Origin: Falsiroseomonas stagni DSM 19981
GTDB lineage: Bacteria > Pseudomonadota > Alphaproteobacteria > Acetobacterales > Acetobacteraceae
Length of the DNA: 64,000 nucleotides
NCBI RefSeq assembly: GCF_900114315.1
Contig: NZ_FOSQ01000007.1
Span: forward strand, 160,282-224,281
Direction: 5' to 3'
Numbering within the stretch: position 1 is the stretch's first letter; the number at the start of each line of letters is the position of its first letter. The translations under genes were made by a program, and so were the position numbers. A model generated the notes under the pieces. The model saw only the letters and a list, made by a program, of their open reading frames with translations. It had not been told where the DNA came from and ran no database searches. Of this stretch, positions 1 through 8,732 are shown piece after piece.

Positions 1-581
1 CGCTCCTGCATGGAGGTCGCGACGAAGCCCGGGCAGACGCAGTTCACGCGGATGCCGTTCGGTGCGACTTCCTTCGCGATGGCCTGGGTGAAGCCGGCGA
101 CGGCGAATTTGCTGGCGGAGTAATGCGCCAGCAGCGGCGCGCCCACCTTGGCGGCGAGCGACGCGGTATTGACGATCGCGCCTTTGGTTCCCGCCGCCAG
201 CATGTGGCGCACCACCGCCTGGTTCGTCAGGAACACGCCCTTGGCGTTGACGTCCATGTTGAAGTCCCACTCGGCCTCCGTCAGGTCCACCACGCGCCGC
301 ATGGTGGAGACGCCGGCATTGGCCACCGCCGCATCGATCCCGCCCATCGCTGCCACGGCCTCGTCTACCGCCGCGGCCGTCGCCGCGGCATCGCGCACAT
401 CCAGCGCCAGGCCGAAGGCGCCGCCCCCGGCCTCCGCCGCCACGCGCGCCGCCGCGCCCGCGTCCAGATCCGTCACGCAGACCCGCGCGCCCGCGGCCGC
501 CAGCGCCAGCACGATGGCCCGCCCGATCCCAGCGCCGCCCCCCGTGACGAAGGCGCGGCGCCCTTCCAGCACGCGACTCAT
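1..581 (-). CDS. SDR-family oxidoreductase (3' end outside window)
   Basis: A classical short-chain dehydrogenase/reductase that reads from an ATG at 581 and runs off the left edge, leaving about 193 codons. The N-terminus carries the Rossmann cofactor motif TGGGAGIG. Further on are NAG (in VANAGVS) and the catalytic YxxxK as HYSASK, preceded by a Ser in NTASLA. This is the normal family order, so the enzyme looks active with NAD(P)H. The substrate cannot be told from sequence. It is divergent from the amidohydrolase starting 33 bases away, so the two probably share a promoter region and may belong to the same catabolic block. Confidence 0.85.
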   Translation of the reverse strand, partial: MSRVLEGRRAFVTGGGAGIGRAIVLALAAAGARVCVTDLDAGAAARVAAEAGGGAFGLALDVRDAAATAAAVDEAVAAMGGIDAAVANAGVSTMRRVVDLTEAEWDFNMDVNAKGVFLTNQAVVRHMLAAGTKGAIVNTASLAAKVGAPLLAHYSASKFAVAGFTQAIAKEVAPNGIRVNCVCPGFVATSMQE

Positions 582-614
582 GCGGGGTAGCCTGTTCGTG
601 ACGAAGGGGTCGCC

Positions 615-2114
615 ATGTCCATCCTGATCCGCAATGCCCGAATCCTGACCTTCGACGACGCCGCCACCGAATGGCCGGAGGGCGACATCCTCATCGAGGG
701 CAACGCCATCGTGGCCGTCGGCCCCGCGCTTTGTCCAGACCGCAGGCCCGACCGCGTGATCGAGGCGCGCGGCATGCTGGCCATGCCCGGCCTCATCAAC
801 GCGCATTTCCACAGCCCCGGCAACTTCCTGCGCGGCATGGTGGATGGCCTGCCGCTCGAAGTCTTCATGCTCTACGAGGTTCCGCCCCTGATCGAGGGTG
901 CGCCGGTCAAGCGCCTCAACTACGTCCGCACCATGCTGGGCGCGATGGAGATGCTGCGCCACGGCGTCACCACCGTGATGGACGATGCCTTCCACGTCCC
1001 CGTGGCCGACCGGGACGGCATCGACGGCATCATGGAGGCCTATCGCGACAGCGGCATGCGCGCCCGAATCGCCATCGACCAGCCGCAGCTGGTGGAATAC
1101 GAGAAATACCCCTTCCTCAAGGAATTGCTGCCGCCCGAGGCCATCGCGGCGATGGAGGCCGCGCCGCGGCAATCGACGGAGGAGCTGCTCGCCCTCTATG
1201 ACCACCTCATCGGCCGTTGGGACAACACGTCAGGCGGCCGCATCGCCGCCGCCCTCTCCTGCTCCGCCCCGCAGCGATGCGAAATCCCCTATCTCCAGGC
1301 GCTGTCGGCGCTCGCGCGGAAGCACGACCTCCCCTTCAACTGCCACATCCTGGAGACAAAGCTCCAGCGCGTGCTGGGGGAGGAGAAATTCGGCCGCAGC
1401 CTGGTGAGGCTCGCGCAGGATCACGGCATCCTCGACGAATTCCTTGTCATCATTCACGCCATCTGGGTGGATGACGCGGATATCGCCCTGATCGCGCGGT
1501 CCGGCGCGACGGTCGCGCATAATCCGCTCTGCAACCTCCGCCTCGGCAGCGGGGTTATGCCGTTCCGCGCGCTGCGCGATGCCGGCGTGCCCATCGCCAT
1601 CGGCACGGATGAGGCAGTGGCCGATGACGCCATCAACCCCTGGGCCGCGATGAAGATGGCGGGGCTGGTGCACACGCTCTCCGATGTGGATTACCGCCGC
1701 TGGCCCGGCGCGAAGGAGATTTTGCGCTGCGCCATGCAGGGCGGCGCGCGGGCGCTGCGCTGGCCCGGGATCGGGCATCTCTCGCCCGGCGCCAAGGCGG
1801 ATGTGATCCTGCTGGACCTCGACACCCTGCCCTTCACGCCGCTGAACGACCTGCACCGCCAGCTCGTCTTCTGCGAACCCGCGTCCAGCGTCCGCACCAC
1901 CATCGTCGATGGTGTCGTGGTCTTCGAGGATGGCCGCGTCACGACGATGGACGAGGCCGCGCTGCGGCAGGAGGCCCGCGACCTCACCGCCGGCTACCGC
2001 GAAGCCTTCGCCCCCGCCATCGACGCCGCGCGCCGGCTGGAACCCGCCTACCGGGAGATGGTGCTGCGCGCCCATGCCCGCGATGTCGGCCTGCAACGCC
2101 GCCTCACGCGCTGA
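615..2114 (+). CDS. Amidohydrolase, ATZ/TRZ (cytosine deaminase-like) family
   Basis: A 499-residue cytosolic metal-dependent hydrolase of the subfamily that includes atrazine chlorohydrolase, cytosine deaminase and SAH/MTA deaminases. The metal and catalytic set is complete: H64-x-H66 in NAHFHSPG, H244 with E247 in CHILETK, H281 in IIHAIW, and D332 in GTDEAV. These fall at almost the same positions as the known AtzA residues. Such enzymes remove an amino group or halide from an N-heterocycle or guanidine-like substrate. The isomerase-like gene starts 20 bases downstream, probably as one transcript. The substrate is unknown, and deaminase versus other hydrolase cannot be decided from the motifs alone. 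Confidence 0.85.
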   Translation: MSILIRNARILTFDDAATEWPEGDILIEGNAIVAVGPALCPDRRPDRVIEARGMLAMPGLINAHFHSPGNFLRGMVDGLPLEVFMLYEVPPLIEGAPVKRLNYVRTMLGAMEMLRHGVTTVMDDAFHVPVADRDGIDGIMEAYRDSGMRARIAIDQPQLVEYEKYPFLKELLPPEAIAAMEAAPRQSTEELLALYDHLIGRWDNTSGGRIAAALSCSAPQRCEIPYLQALSALARKHDLPFNCHILETKLQRVLGEEKFGRSLVRLAQDHGILDEFLVIIHAIWVDDADIALIARSGATVAHNPLCNLRLGSGVMPFRALRDAGVPIAIGTDEAVADDAINPWAAMKMAGLVHTLSDVDYRRWPGAKEILRCAMQGGARALRWPGIGHLSPGAKADVILLDLDTLPFTPLNDLHRQLVFCEPASSVRTTIVDGVVVFEDGRVTTMDEAALRQEARDLTAGYREAFAPAIDAARRLEPAYREMVLRAHARDVGLQRRLTR

Positions 2115-2134
2115 CCATTCCGGAGAAGCCCCGC

Positions 2135-2848
2135 ATGATCCCCGCCATCGGCACCATCACGCCATCCTCCAACCGGGTCGTGGAACGGACACTGGCCGGG
2201 ATCATGCGCCACATCCCTGGCGTGGACAGCTGTATCGCCCGCATCACCTACTACGGCGCCGGCATCGGCCAGCCGAAGGACGGCTATGAGGCGGAGGCCT
2301 ATCGCCATGCCGCCTGGCAGCTCGGCCATGCCGGCATCGGCGCCCTCTCCTGGAACGGCACGCGCGGCGCGGGGCTCGGGCTCGATGCCGATCGCCGCCT
2401 TTGCGCCATCATGGCAGAGGCTGCCGGCTGCCCCGCCACGACCGCCGCGCTGGACACGGCCAGGCTGCTGGACCGGATCGGTGCAAGGCGCATCGGCTTC
2501 GTCACCCCCGGCGACACCGTCTATGCCGCGGAAGCCGCCGCCGGCTTCGGCCTTACCCTCGGCCCCGTCCGCAGCCTCGACCTGAAGGACAATCTCGCCG
2601 CCGCTTCCGTCCCGCCGGACCGGATCGCCGCCCTGGTGCGGGAGGTCGCGCGGGAAGGCGGGGTGGACGCGATCCTGCTGTGGTCCACCAACCTGCCGGG
2701 CCTCGACACCATGGCCCCGCTGGAGGCCGAGACCGGCATCCCCATCCTCGACAGCGCCGCGATCGGAGTCTGGGGCACGCTGCTGGCCGCGGGGATCGAC
2801 CCGACCCCGGCGGCGAGCCTCGGCCGGATCTTCACCATCGCGATGTAG
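2135..2848 (+). CDS. Asp/Glu racemase / maleate isomerase-fold protein lacking both catalytic cysteines
   Basis: A 237-residue protein of the Asp/Glu racemase superfamily, closest in layout to maleate cis-trans isomerase and arylmalonate decarboxylase. The start IGTITPSSN is the usual first strand and phosphate-loop region. In active family members each half carries a cysteine, usually in CTSG-like and CTN-like motifs. Here the corresponding stretches read SWNGTRG (around 72-78) and LWSTNLPG (around 182-189). The only cysteines (33, 90, 99) are elsewhere. It follows the amidohydrolase by 20 bases and converges on the Rieske gene with 3 bases between. It could be a Cys-independent isomerase or hydrolase, or a binding protein. 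Confidence 0.75.
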   Translation: MIPAIGTITPSSNRVVERTLAGIMRHIPGVDSCIARITYYGAGIGQPKDGYEAEAYRHAAWQLGHAGIGALSWNGTRGAGLGLDADRRLCAIMAEAAGCPATTAALDTARLLDRIGARRIGFVTPGDTVYAAEAAAGFGLTLGPVRSLDLKDNLAAASVPPDRIAALVREVAREGGVDAILLWSTNLPGLDTMAPLEAETGIPILDSAAIGVWGTLLAAGIDPTPAASLGRIFTIAM

Positions 2849-2851
2849 CGC

Positions 2852-3871
2852 CTACTCCGCCGCTTCCGCAGGCACCTTCGCCTGATGCTCCGCGATCATC
2901 CGCGCGAGCATCCGGCGCATCAGCACGCCGGGCCGGTCGGAGGGCATGTTCATCTCGATGCCCGTCTGGTCCAGCGGCACGTCGAATTCCGTGCTCTCCA
3001 GGATGTCGCGGTCCTCATCCGTCACGACGCGGTCGAAGGCGATCACATCCTCGGCCTTCGCCTGTTCCTCCGTGTCGTTGCGGTAGACAAACTGCACCAC
3101 CATCGATGACGCATCGTCGATCGGCGTCGCGCAGGTGACGATGCTGTGGCTGAGCCCGTTGGGGTAGCGGATGCGCAGCTTGCGCAGGAAGGGCGCGTAC
3201 CACCGGCCGCTCATGTGGCGCACCGTGGTGTCGCTCTCCATGTTCAGCACCTTCTTCTGGATCTCGGGATTCCGTACCGGAACCTCCGTGATCATCATGA
3301 AGCCGTCGGCGTGCTCCTCGATCTCCAGCTTCGCGGGTTCCGGGTGGCCCTGGTCGCCGAAGCTGGCGCGGTGGACGAAGGCGAAATGGGCGTTGTCGAA
3401 GCTGTTCTCCATCAGCCGCAGCCCGGCGCAGTTCCACACCTCGTAGAACTCGTCGATGCGGCGGAAGCCCAGGCCCTCCTCCTCGAATTCCGGCAGGCCG
3501 TAGACCGGGTCTTCCAGCGCCACCCAGACATAGCCGTAGCGCGTTTCCGCCCGGTAGGACGGCACCCGCATGTTCGTCTGCCCCTGCCGGTCCACGGGCC
3601 GCTGCGGCACCCGCATCACCCGGCCCTCGGAGGAGAACTCCCACCCATGATACCCGCAGGCGAGCCAGCCATTGCTGTAGAAGCCCTTGGAGAGCTTGGC
3701 CGTGCGGTGGCAGCAGCGGTCATCCATCGCCGCCGCCTTGCCCTCCCCATCCAGCCACAGGACCAGGTCGCGGCCCAGCAGCCTGAAGGGCTTCGGCCCA
3801 TCCTTCAGGTGGCTGACGGGGATGACGGGGTACCAGAATCGCTTCAGCAGCGGCGTGGCGGTGGCGAGCAT
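2852..3871 (-). CDS. Rieske [2Fe-2S] aromatic ring-hydroxylating oxygenase, alpha subunit type
   Basis: A Rieske non-haem iron oxygenase of 339 residues when started at 3871, where AAAGGG lies 9 bases before the ATG. An in-frame ATG at 3913 has no such site. The Rieske cluster ligands are C53-x-H55 and C72-x-x-H75. The mononuclear iron site follows as N156, D159, H162 and H167 in NSFDNAHFAFVH. The length fits single-component alpha subunits of the VanA/phthalate-oxygenase class that do O- or N-demethylation or ring hydroxylation. No ferredoxin reductase partner is nearby, so electrons must come from elsewhere. It is divergent from the transporter-protein operon at 4099. Confidence 0.88.
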   Translation of the reverse strand: MLATATPLLKRFWYPVIPVSHLKDGPKPFRLLGRDLVLWLDGEGKAAAMDDRCCHRTAKLSKGFYSNGWLACGYHGWEFSSEGRVMRVPQRPVDRQGQTNMRVPSYRAETRYGYVWVALEDPVYGLPEFEEEGLGFRRIDEFYEVWNCAGLRLMENSFDNAHFAFVHRASFGDQGHPEPAKLEIEEHADGFMMITEVPVRNPEIQKKVLNMESDTTVRHMSGRWYAPFLRKLRIRYPNGLSHSIVTCATPIDDASSMVVQFVYRNDTEEQAKAEDVIAFDRVVTDEDRDILESTEFDVPLDQTGIEMNMPSDRPGVLMRRMLARMIAEHQAKVPAEAAE

Positions 3872-4098
3872 CCGGGGAGGCCCTTTCGCAGGAATGTGGC
3901 CCCCAGGGTGCAAATCCCGCCTGCCCGGCGCAAGCGCCCATTCGCGCGCCCCATCGCGAAACCGCCCATTCCATCACCATTCCGCCCAATCCATCGGCAG
4001 AATACGGGCCGCACGCCCCGGCCTGCGGCAAATCCCCCCTCCACCCCCTGCCCGCCGCTTGCTAACAGCGCCGCAACCACAACCTGCCGGGAACCGCC
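3872..4098. promoter_or_regulatory. Divergent intergenic region with three direct repeats
   Basis: This is the only sizeable non-coding stretch in the first 8.7 kb. It lies between the Rieske gene (leftward) and the substrate-binding-protein operon (rightward). It contains CGCCCATTC at 3935-3943 and again at 3963-3971, then the variant CGCCCAATC at 3983-3991. The last two copies are 20 bases apart, two helical turns. That pattern fits a tandem regulator site, but no regulator gene is adjacent and the function is inferred only. Confidence 0.35.
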
Positions 4099-5118
4099 AT
4101 GATCCGCCGCCGCCACGCCCTTGCCCTGTTCGGCTCCGCCGCCCTCGCCGCCCCCGCGGTGCATGCGCAATCGCTGCTGGATGTCCGCTTCACGCTGGAC
4201 TGGGCCTTGCAGGGCCCGCAGGGCGCCTTCCTGCTGGCACTGGACCGCGGGTATTTCCGCGAAGCCGGGCTGAACGTGACCATGGATCGCGGCTTCGGCT
4301 CCGGCGACGTGCCGGTGAAGATTTCCGCGGGTGCCTATGATGTCGGCGTCGCCGACCTGAACCCCACCATCCGCATGCGCCTCGAACGGCCGGAAAGCGA
4401 CCTCTTCACCCCCTTCATCATCCATGACGCCACGGCGATGGCGATCATGACGCTCCGGCGGGAGAATATCCGCACCCCCGCCGACCTGGTCGGCAAGACC
4501 CTGGCCAGCCCCGAATCCGATGCCGGCCGCCAGCTGTTCCCCGCCTTCGCCAAGGCGGCGGGCATCGACCCGAACAGCGTGCGCTGGACCACCGTGACGC
4601 CGCAGCTGCGCGAACCCATGCTGGTGCAGGGCCGCGCCAATGCCATCACGGGTTTCATCACCTCCGGCATCTTCTCGCTCCGCGGCCTCGGCATCCCGGA
4701 GCAGGACATCGTCACCATGCTCTACAGCGATGTCGGGGCGGATTTCTTTGCGACGTCGCTGATCACCACGCGCCGCTGGGCCACCGCCAATCCCCGCGCC
4801 GTCACGGGCCTGATCCGCGGCCTGGTCCGCGCGCAATACGACAGCCTGCGCGACCCCGCCGCCACCATCGCCAACCTGCGGCGGCGCGAAGCCCTGACCG
4901 ACGTGGCGCTGGAGACGGAGCGCCTGCGCATGGCGCTGGACCGGCTGACCTTCACGGACCATGTCCGCCGCAACGGCTTCGGCCAGGTGGACATCCCCCG
5001 CCTGCAGCGCAGCATCGATGCGGTGAGGGAGGCCTTCGCCATCTCGCGCCCGATGCCGGCCTCGGATATCTACGACCCGTCCTACCTCCCCCCGGCCACC
5101 GACCTTCGGCTGGCCTGA
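4099..5118 (+). CDS. ABC transporter substrate-binding protein, NMT1/SsuA-like
   Basis: A 339-residue periplasmic binding protein. It has an N-terminal signal peptide with RRR followed by a hydrophobic stretch and a likely cut after VHA (around 22-24). The mature part begins FTLDWALQGPQGAFLLALDRGYF, the usual opening of the NMT1/SsuA/ThiY family that captures sulfonates, pyrimidine precursors or aromatic acids. Neither a permease nor an ATPase gene is adjacent, so it must share a remote transporter. It is the first gene of a four-gene run with the creatininase-family protein and two FAD enzymes, and so probably brings in their substrate. Confidence 0.85.
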   Translation: MIRRRHALALFGSAALAAPAVHAQSLLDVRFTLDWALQGPQGAFLLALDRGYFREAGLNVTMDRGFGSGDVPVKISAGAYDVGVADLNPTIRMRLERPESDLFTPFIIHDATAMAIMTLRRENIRTPADLVGKTLASPESDAGRQLFPAFAKAAGIDPNSVRWTTVTPQLREPMLVQGRANAITGFITSGIFSLRGLGIPEQDIVTMLYSDVGADFFATSLITTRRWATANPRAVTGLIRGLVRAQYDSLRDPAATIANLRRREALTDVALETERLRMALDRLTFTDHVRRNGFGQVDIPRLQRSIDAVREAFAISRPMPASDIYDPSYLPPATDLRLA

Positions 5119-5142
5119 GGCGCTTCACGAAAGGTCCTGCCC

Positions 5143-5961
5143 ATGGCCCCCCTTCCCACCCGCTATTGGCAGGACCTGCCCTGGCCGGCGTTCAAGACGC
5201 TGCCGGCCAATACCGTCGCCGTGCTGCCCGTCGCCTCGATCGAGCAGCACGGCCCGCACCTCCCGGTCTCCGTCGACACCACCATCAACCAGGGCGTCGT
5301 CGCCCGCACCCTGAAGGTCATCCCGGACGATTTGCCCGTGCTGGTGCTGCCGACGCAATCCGTGGGGTGTTCGGTCGAACACCTCCGCTTCCCCGGCACC
5401 GTCACCACCACGCCGGAGACGCTGCTGGCCATCGTGGCCGATATGGGCGCCTCCGTCGCCCGCGCCGGCGTGAAGCGCCTGGTGATCGTGAACAGCCATG
5501 GCGGCAATGTCTCGGTCCTCGACATCGCCTGCCGCCGCCTTCGCATCCAGCACAACATCCTGGCCGTGAACGCCATGTGGGCGCGCATGGGCAAGCCGGA
5601 TGCGCTGAAGGATGAGGTTGAAGGCCGCTACGGCATCCACGCCGGCCGCGACGAGACGAGCGTGATGCTCGCCCTCACGCCGCATCTGGTTCACATGGAC
5701 AAGGCGGTCAACTTCGTGAGCCGCTGGCAGGGCGTCTCCAACGTCGCCCCGCGGATGGCCCCCGATGGCGGCGCGCCGCTCGCCTGGCAGGCGCAGGACC
5801 TCAACCCCGCCGGCGCCGTGGGCGATGCGTCCCTCGCCACGGCAGAGATTGGCGAACAGCTCCTCGATTTCGCGGCGGAACGCATGGCCGCGCTCTGGAC
5901 GCAGGTCGCCGCCTTCGATGCGGAATCCTTCCTGGCGAATGAGCTCTCCGCCCATGGCTGA
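5143..5961 (+). CDS. Creatininase-family amidohydrolase
   Basis: A 272-residue metal-dependent amidohydrolase. The metal ligands are all present: E34-x-H36 in EQHGPHLP, D45, H119 in NSHGGN, and E171 after H166 in the GIHAGRDET stretch. E34 and H36 sit where Pseudomonas creatininase has them. The family opens cyclic amides such as creatinine and also includes GTP cyclohydrolase-like and mycofactocin maturation members, so the exact substrate is open. It begins 24 bases after the binding protein. Its stop overlaps the next start by 8 bases (ATGGCTGA), indicating translational coupling. Confidence 0.85.
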   Translation: MAPLPTRYWQDLPWPAFKTLPANTVAVLPVASIEQHGPHLPVSVDTTINQGVVARTLKVIPDDLPVLVLPTQSVGCSVEHLRFPGTVTTTPETLLAIVADMGASVARAGVKRLVIVNSHGGNVSVLDIACRRLRIQHNILAVNAMWARMGKPDALKDEVEGRYGIHAGRDETSVMLALTPHLVHMDKAVNFVSRWQGVSNVAPRMAPDGGAPLAWQAQDLNPAGAVGDASLATAEIGEQLLDFAAERMAALWTQVAAFDAESFLANELSAHG

Positions 5962-7315
5962 CATCGCCGGGCTCCTCGCCGCGCTGGACGGGATCGAGGT
6001 CTCGACCGATCGTGCGCTGCTGCGCCAGAAGTCGCGCGACTTCTACTGGTACAGCCCCATCCTGAAGGCGATCCTCGACGGCAAGGCGGGCGAACTCTAC
6101 GCCCGCCCGAAGGATGAGGCCGAGGTGCTGCGCATCCTGGCCGCCTGCCGCGCGGCCCGCGTGCCCGTGACGACGCGCGGCGGCGGCACTGGCAATTACG
6201 GGCAATGCGTGCCACTGGAAGGCGGCGTCATCCTGGACATGACGGCGATGGCGAAGCCCATCTCTCTCACCGATGGCGTCGTCGATGTCGAATGCGGCAT
6301 GAAGATGATCGACCTCGACCTCTGGGCGCGTGACCAGGGGTGGGAACTCAAGCTCTGGCCCTCCACCAAGCGCACCGCGACCATCGGCGGCTTCGTGGCC
6401 GGCGGCGGCGCGGGGGTCGGCGGCATCGCCCATGGCACGATGCGGGAACGCGGCAACCTCGTCGGCGCCCGCGTCGCCACCATGCAGGACCCGCCGGTGG
6501 TGCTGGACCTGGAAGGGGACGATGCCTCCCCGGTCAATCGCACCTATGGCACCACGGGGATCATGACGCGCATCCGCCTGCCGCTGACGCCGGCGCAGGA
6601 ATGGCGCGACATCGCCATCGGCTTCGAGAAGTTCACCGATGCCTCCGCCTTCGCCCTCGCGCTGGCTTTCGCCGATGGCATCCCGAAGAAGATGTGCGCG
6701 GTCTTCGACAGCCAGCTTCCGCCCTTCTTCCGCGCCATCGCGGATAGCGTCCCGGCCGGGCAGTCACTGGTCCTGACCATGGTCGCGCCCTCGGGCCTCC
6801 GCGCGCTGCGCGACCTGGCCCGCGACCACAACGGCACCTTCCTGGTGGAGCAATCGACCGTCGAGGCCGAGCGCGACCCGGACAAGACGCCCTTCTACGA
6901 ATACTGCTGGAACCACACGACGCTCCAGGTCCTGAAGAAGGATCGCGGCGTCAGCTACCTGCAATGCCGCTTCCCCTTCGAGGATACGCTGGCGGCGATC
7001 GAGGCCGTGCGCGTGCCCTTCCGGGACGAGGTCTGGATGCACACGGAATGCGTCCGCTTCGGCGGCCGCACCACCATGTCGGCGCTTCCCGTCATCCGCT
7101 GGACCAGCGCCGAGCGGATGCATGAGATCATGGCGGCCTTCGAGGCCGTGGGCATCGGCATCGCCAACCCGCATGTCCTCACCATCGAGGAAGGCAGCAA
7201 CTACCGCCGCGTCCCCGGGGACCAGCTCGGCTTCAAGCAGCGCACGGACCCGCTCGGCCTGCTCAACCCCGGCAAGATGCGCGATTTCGTTCCAGCGGAG
7301 ACCACCCCAGCATGA
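5954..7315 (+). CDS. FAD-binding (PCMH/VAO-type) oxidoreductase, copy 1
   Basis: A 453-residue flavoprotein of the GlcD/vanillyl-alcohol oxidase superfamily. The ATG at 5954 is chosen because it overlaps the upstream stop. The FAD-binding half shows TRGGGTGNYGQ and STKRTATIGGFVAGG, where the PCMH fold binds the pyrophosphate. The C-terminal half ends in LNPGKMR, typical for this family. It is a paralogue of the next gene, sharing QKSRDFxWYSP, GTGNYGQ, STKRTA-IGGF and WNHTTLQ. No Fe-S subunit accompanies them. Probable role: oxidation of a hydroxy acid or a ring-opened product, using quinone or cytochrome as acceptor. Confidence 0.82.
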   Translation: MADIAGLLAALDGIEVSTDRALLRQKSRDFYWYSPILKAILDGKAGELYARPKDEAEVLRILAACRAARVPVTTRGGGTGNYGQCVPLEGGVILDMTAMAKPISLTDGVVDVECGMKMIDLDLWARDQGWELKLWPSTKRTATIGGFVAGGGAGVGGIAHGTMRERGNLVGARVATMQDPPVVLDLEGDDASPVNRTYGTTGIMTRIRLPLTPAQEWRDIAIGFEKFTDASAFALALAFADGIPKKMCAVFDSQLPPFFRAIADSVPAGQSLVLTMVAPSGLRALRDLARDHNGTFLVEQSTVEAERDPDKTPFYEYCWNHTTLQVLKKDRGVSYLQCRFPFEDTLAAIEAVRVPFRDEVWMHTECVRFGGRTTMSALPVIRWTSAERMHEIMAAFEAVGIGIANPHVLTIEEGSNYRRVPGDQLGFKQRTDPLGLLNPGKMRDFVPAETTPA

Positions 7316-8721
7316 CCGTCCAGGCCGTCATCGACTCGCTGCCGGGCATCCAGTGGATCACCGATCCCGCCCTCGTCCGGCAGAAGTCGCGCGACTTCTT
7401 CTGGTACTCGCCTGTCCTCAAGCGCCAGCTCAACGGCGTCACCGCCGAAGCCGTCGCCTGCCCGCGTGACGAGGCCGAGGTCATCGCCATCCTGAGCGCC
7501 TGCGTGAAGCACCAGGTGCCGCTCACGCCGCGCGGCGCCGGCACGGGCAATTACGGCCAGGCGATGCCGCTGAAGGGCGGCATCGTCCTCGATCTCATGG
7601 GCCTCGACCGCGTGGTCTGGACCAAGCCCGGCGTGGTGCGCGCCCAGGCGGGCGTGAAGCTCATCGACCTCGATGCCCATACGCGGCGGGAGGTGCGCGG
7701 CGAACTGCGCTTCCACCCCAGCACCAAGCGCACGGCGAGCATCGGCGGCTTCATCGCCGGCGGGTCCTCCGGCATCGGGTCCTGCACCTATGGCAAGCTG
7801 CGGGAATTCGGCAACATCCTCGGCCTTCGCGTCATCACCATGGAGGCCGAGCCCCGCGTGCTCGAACTCCGCGGCACCGATATCGACAAGGCCAACCACG
7901 CCTACGGCACCAACGGCATCATCACGGAAGTGGAAATGCCCCTCGCCCCCGCCTGGGACTGGGTGGATGTGCTGGCGGGCTTCCCGGACACGATCTCGGC
8001 AGCGCGCTTTGCCGAAGCCCTGATCGCCTCCGACGGCATCGCGAAGAAGATGGCGGGCGTGGTCGCGCCCGGCGTGGCGCAGACCTACTTCAAGATGCTC
8101 CAGCCCTACGTCCCCGCCGGCGCCGCCTGCTCCCTGGTGATGGTGGCGGAGCCCTTTCTCGAATTGCTCAAGCCGCTGCTGGAGCGCTTCGGCGGCACGG
8201 AGTTGTATCGCTGCGAGACGGAGAAGGCGGAGACGCCGCTCTATGAATTCACCTGGAACCACACGACGCTCCAGGCCCTGAAGGTCGATCGCAGCCTCAC
8301 CTATCTCCAGACCCTCTACCCCGCGCCCAACCACTTCGCGCTGATCGAGAAGATGGAGAAGACCTTCGGGGACGAGGTGCCGATCCATCTGGAATTCGTC
8401 CGCCTCGGCGGCGTCGTCAGCTGCTTCGGCCTCCAGCTGGTCCGATACACGACGGAGGAGCGCCTGGCCGAGATCATCGACATCCATGAGGATGCCGGCT
8501 GCCCCGTCTTCAACCCGCATGCCTTCACGCTGGAAGAAGGCGGCATGAAGCGGATCGACAGCGAACAGCTGGACTTCAAGCGCGTGGCGGACCCGCACGG
8601 CCTGCTGAACCCCGGCAAGATGCTGGCCTGGGACGACCCCGACTGGACGCCCGACCGTAAGCGCAGCTTTTATCTGTATGGCCAGGCCGATGCGCCGGAA
8701 GTCGAGGAAGTGCTGGAATAG
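7312..8721 (+). CDS. FAD-binding (PCMH/VAO-type) oxidoreductase, copy 2
   Basis: A 469-residue paralogue of the preceding gene, starting inside it through an ATGA overlap. It has the same landmarks: QKSRDFFWYSP near the N-terminus, PRGAGTGNYGQ, STKRTASIGGFIAGGSSG and a C-terminal LNPGKML. A tail of about 20 residues extends beyond copy 1. Strict stop-start coupling of two paralogues suggests that they are made in equal amounts and may form a heterodimer, or that they act on successive intermediates. This is the last gene of the operon; a strong hairpin follows at 8733. Confidence 0.82.
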   Translation: MTVQAVIDSLPGIQWITDPALVRQKSRDFFWYSPVLKRQLNGVTAEAVACPRDEAEVIAILSACVKHQVPLTPRGAGTGNYGQAMPLKGGIVLDLMGLDRVVWTKPGVVRAQAGVKLIDLDAHTRREVRGELRFHPSTKRTASIGGFIAGGSSGIGSCTYGKLREFGNILGLRVITMEAEPRVLELRGTDIDKANHAYGTNGIITEVEMPLAPAWDWVDVLAGFPDTISAARFAEALIASDGIAKKMAGVVAPGVAQTYFKMLQPYVPAGAACSLVMVAEPFLELLKPLLERFGGTELYRCETEKAETPLYEFTWNHTTLQALKVDRSLTYLQTLYPAPNHFALIEKMEKTFGDEVPIHLEFVRLGGVVSCFGLQLVRYTTEERLAEIIDIHEDAGCPVFNPHAFTLEEGGMKRIDSEQLDFKRVADPHGLLNPGKMLAWDDPDWTPDRKRSFYLYGQADAPEVEEVLE

Positions 8722-8732
8722 CCTGCCTGAAG

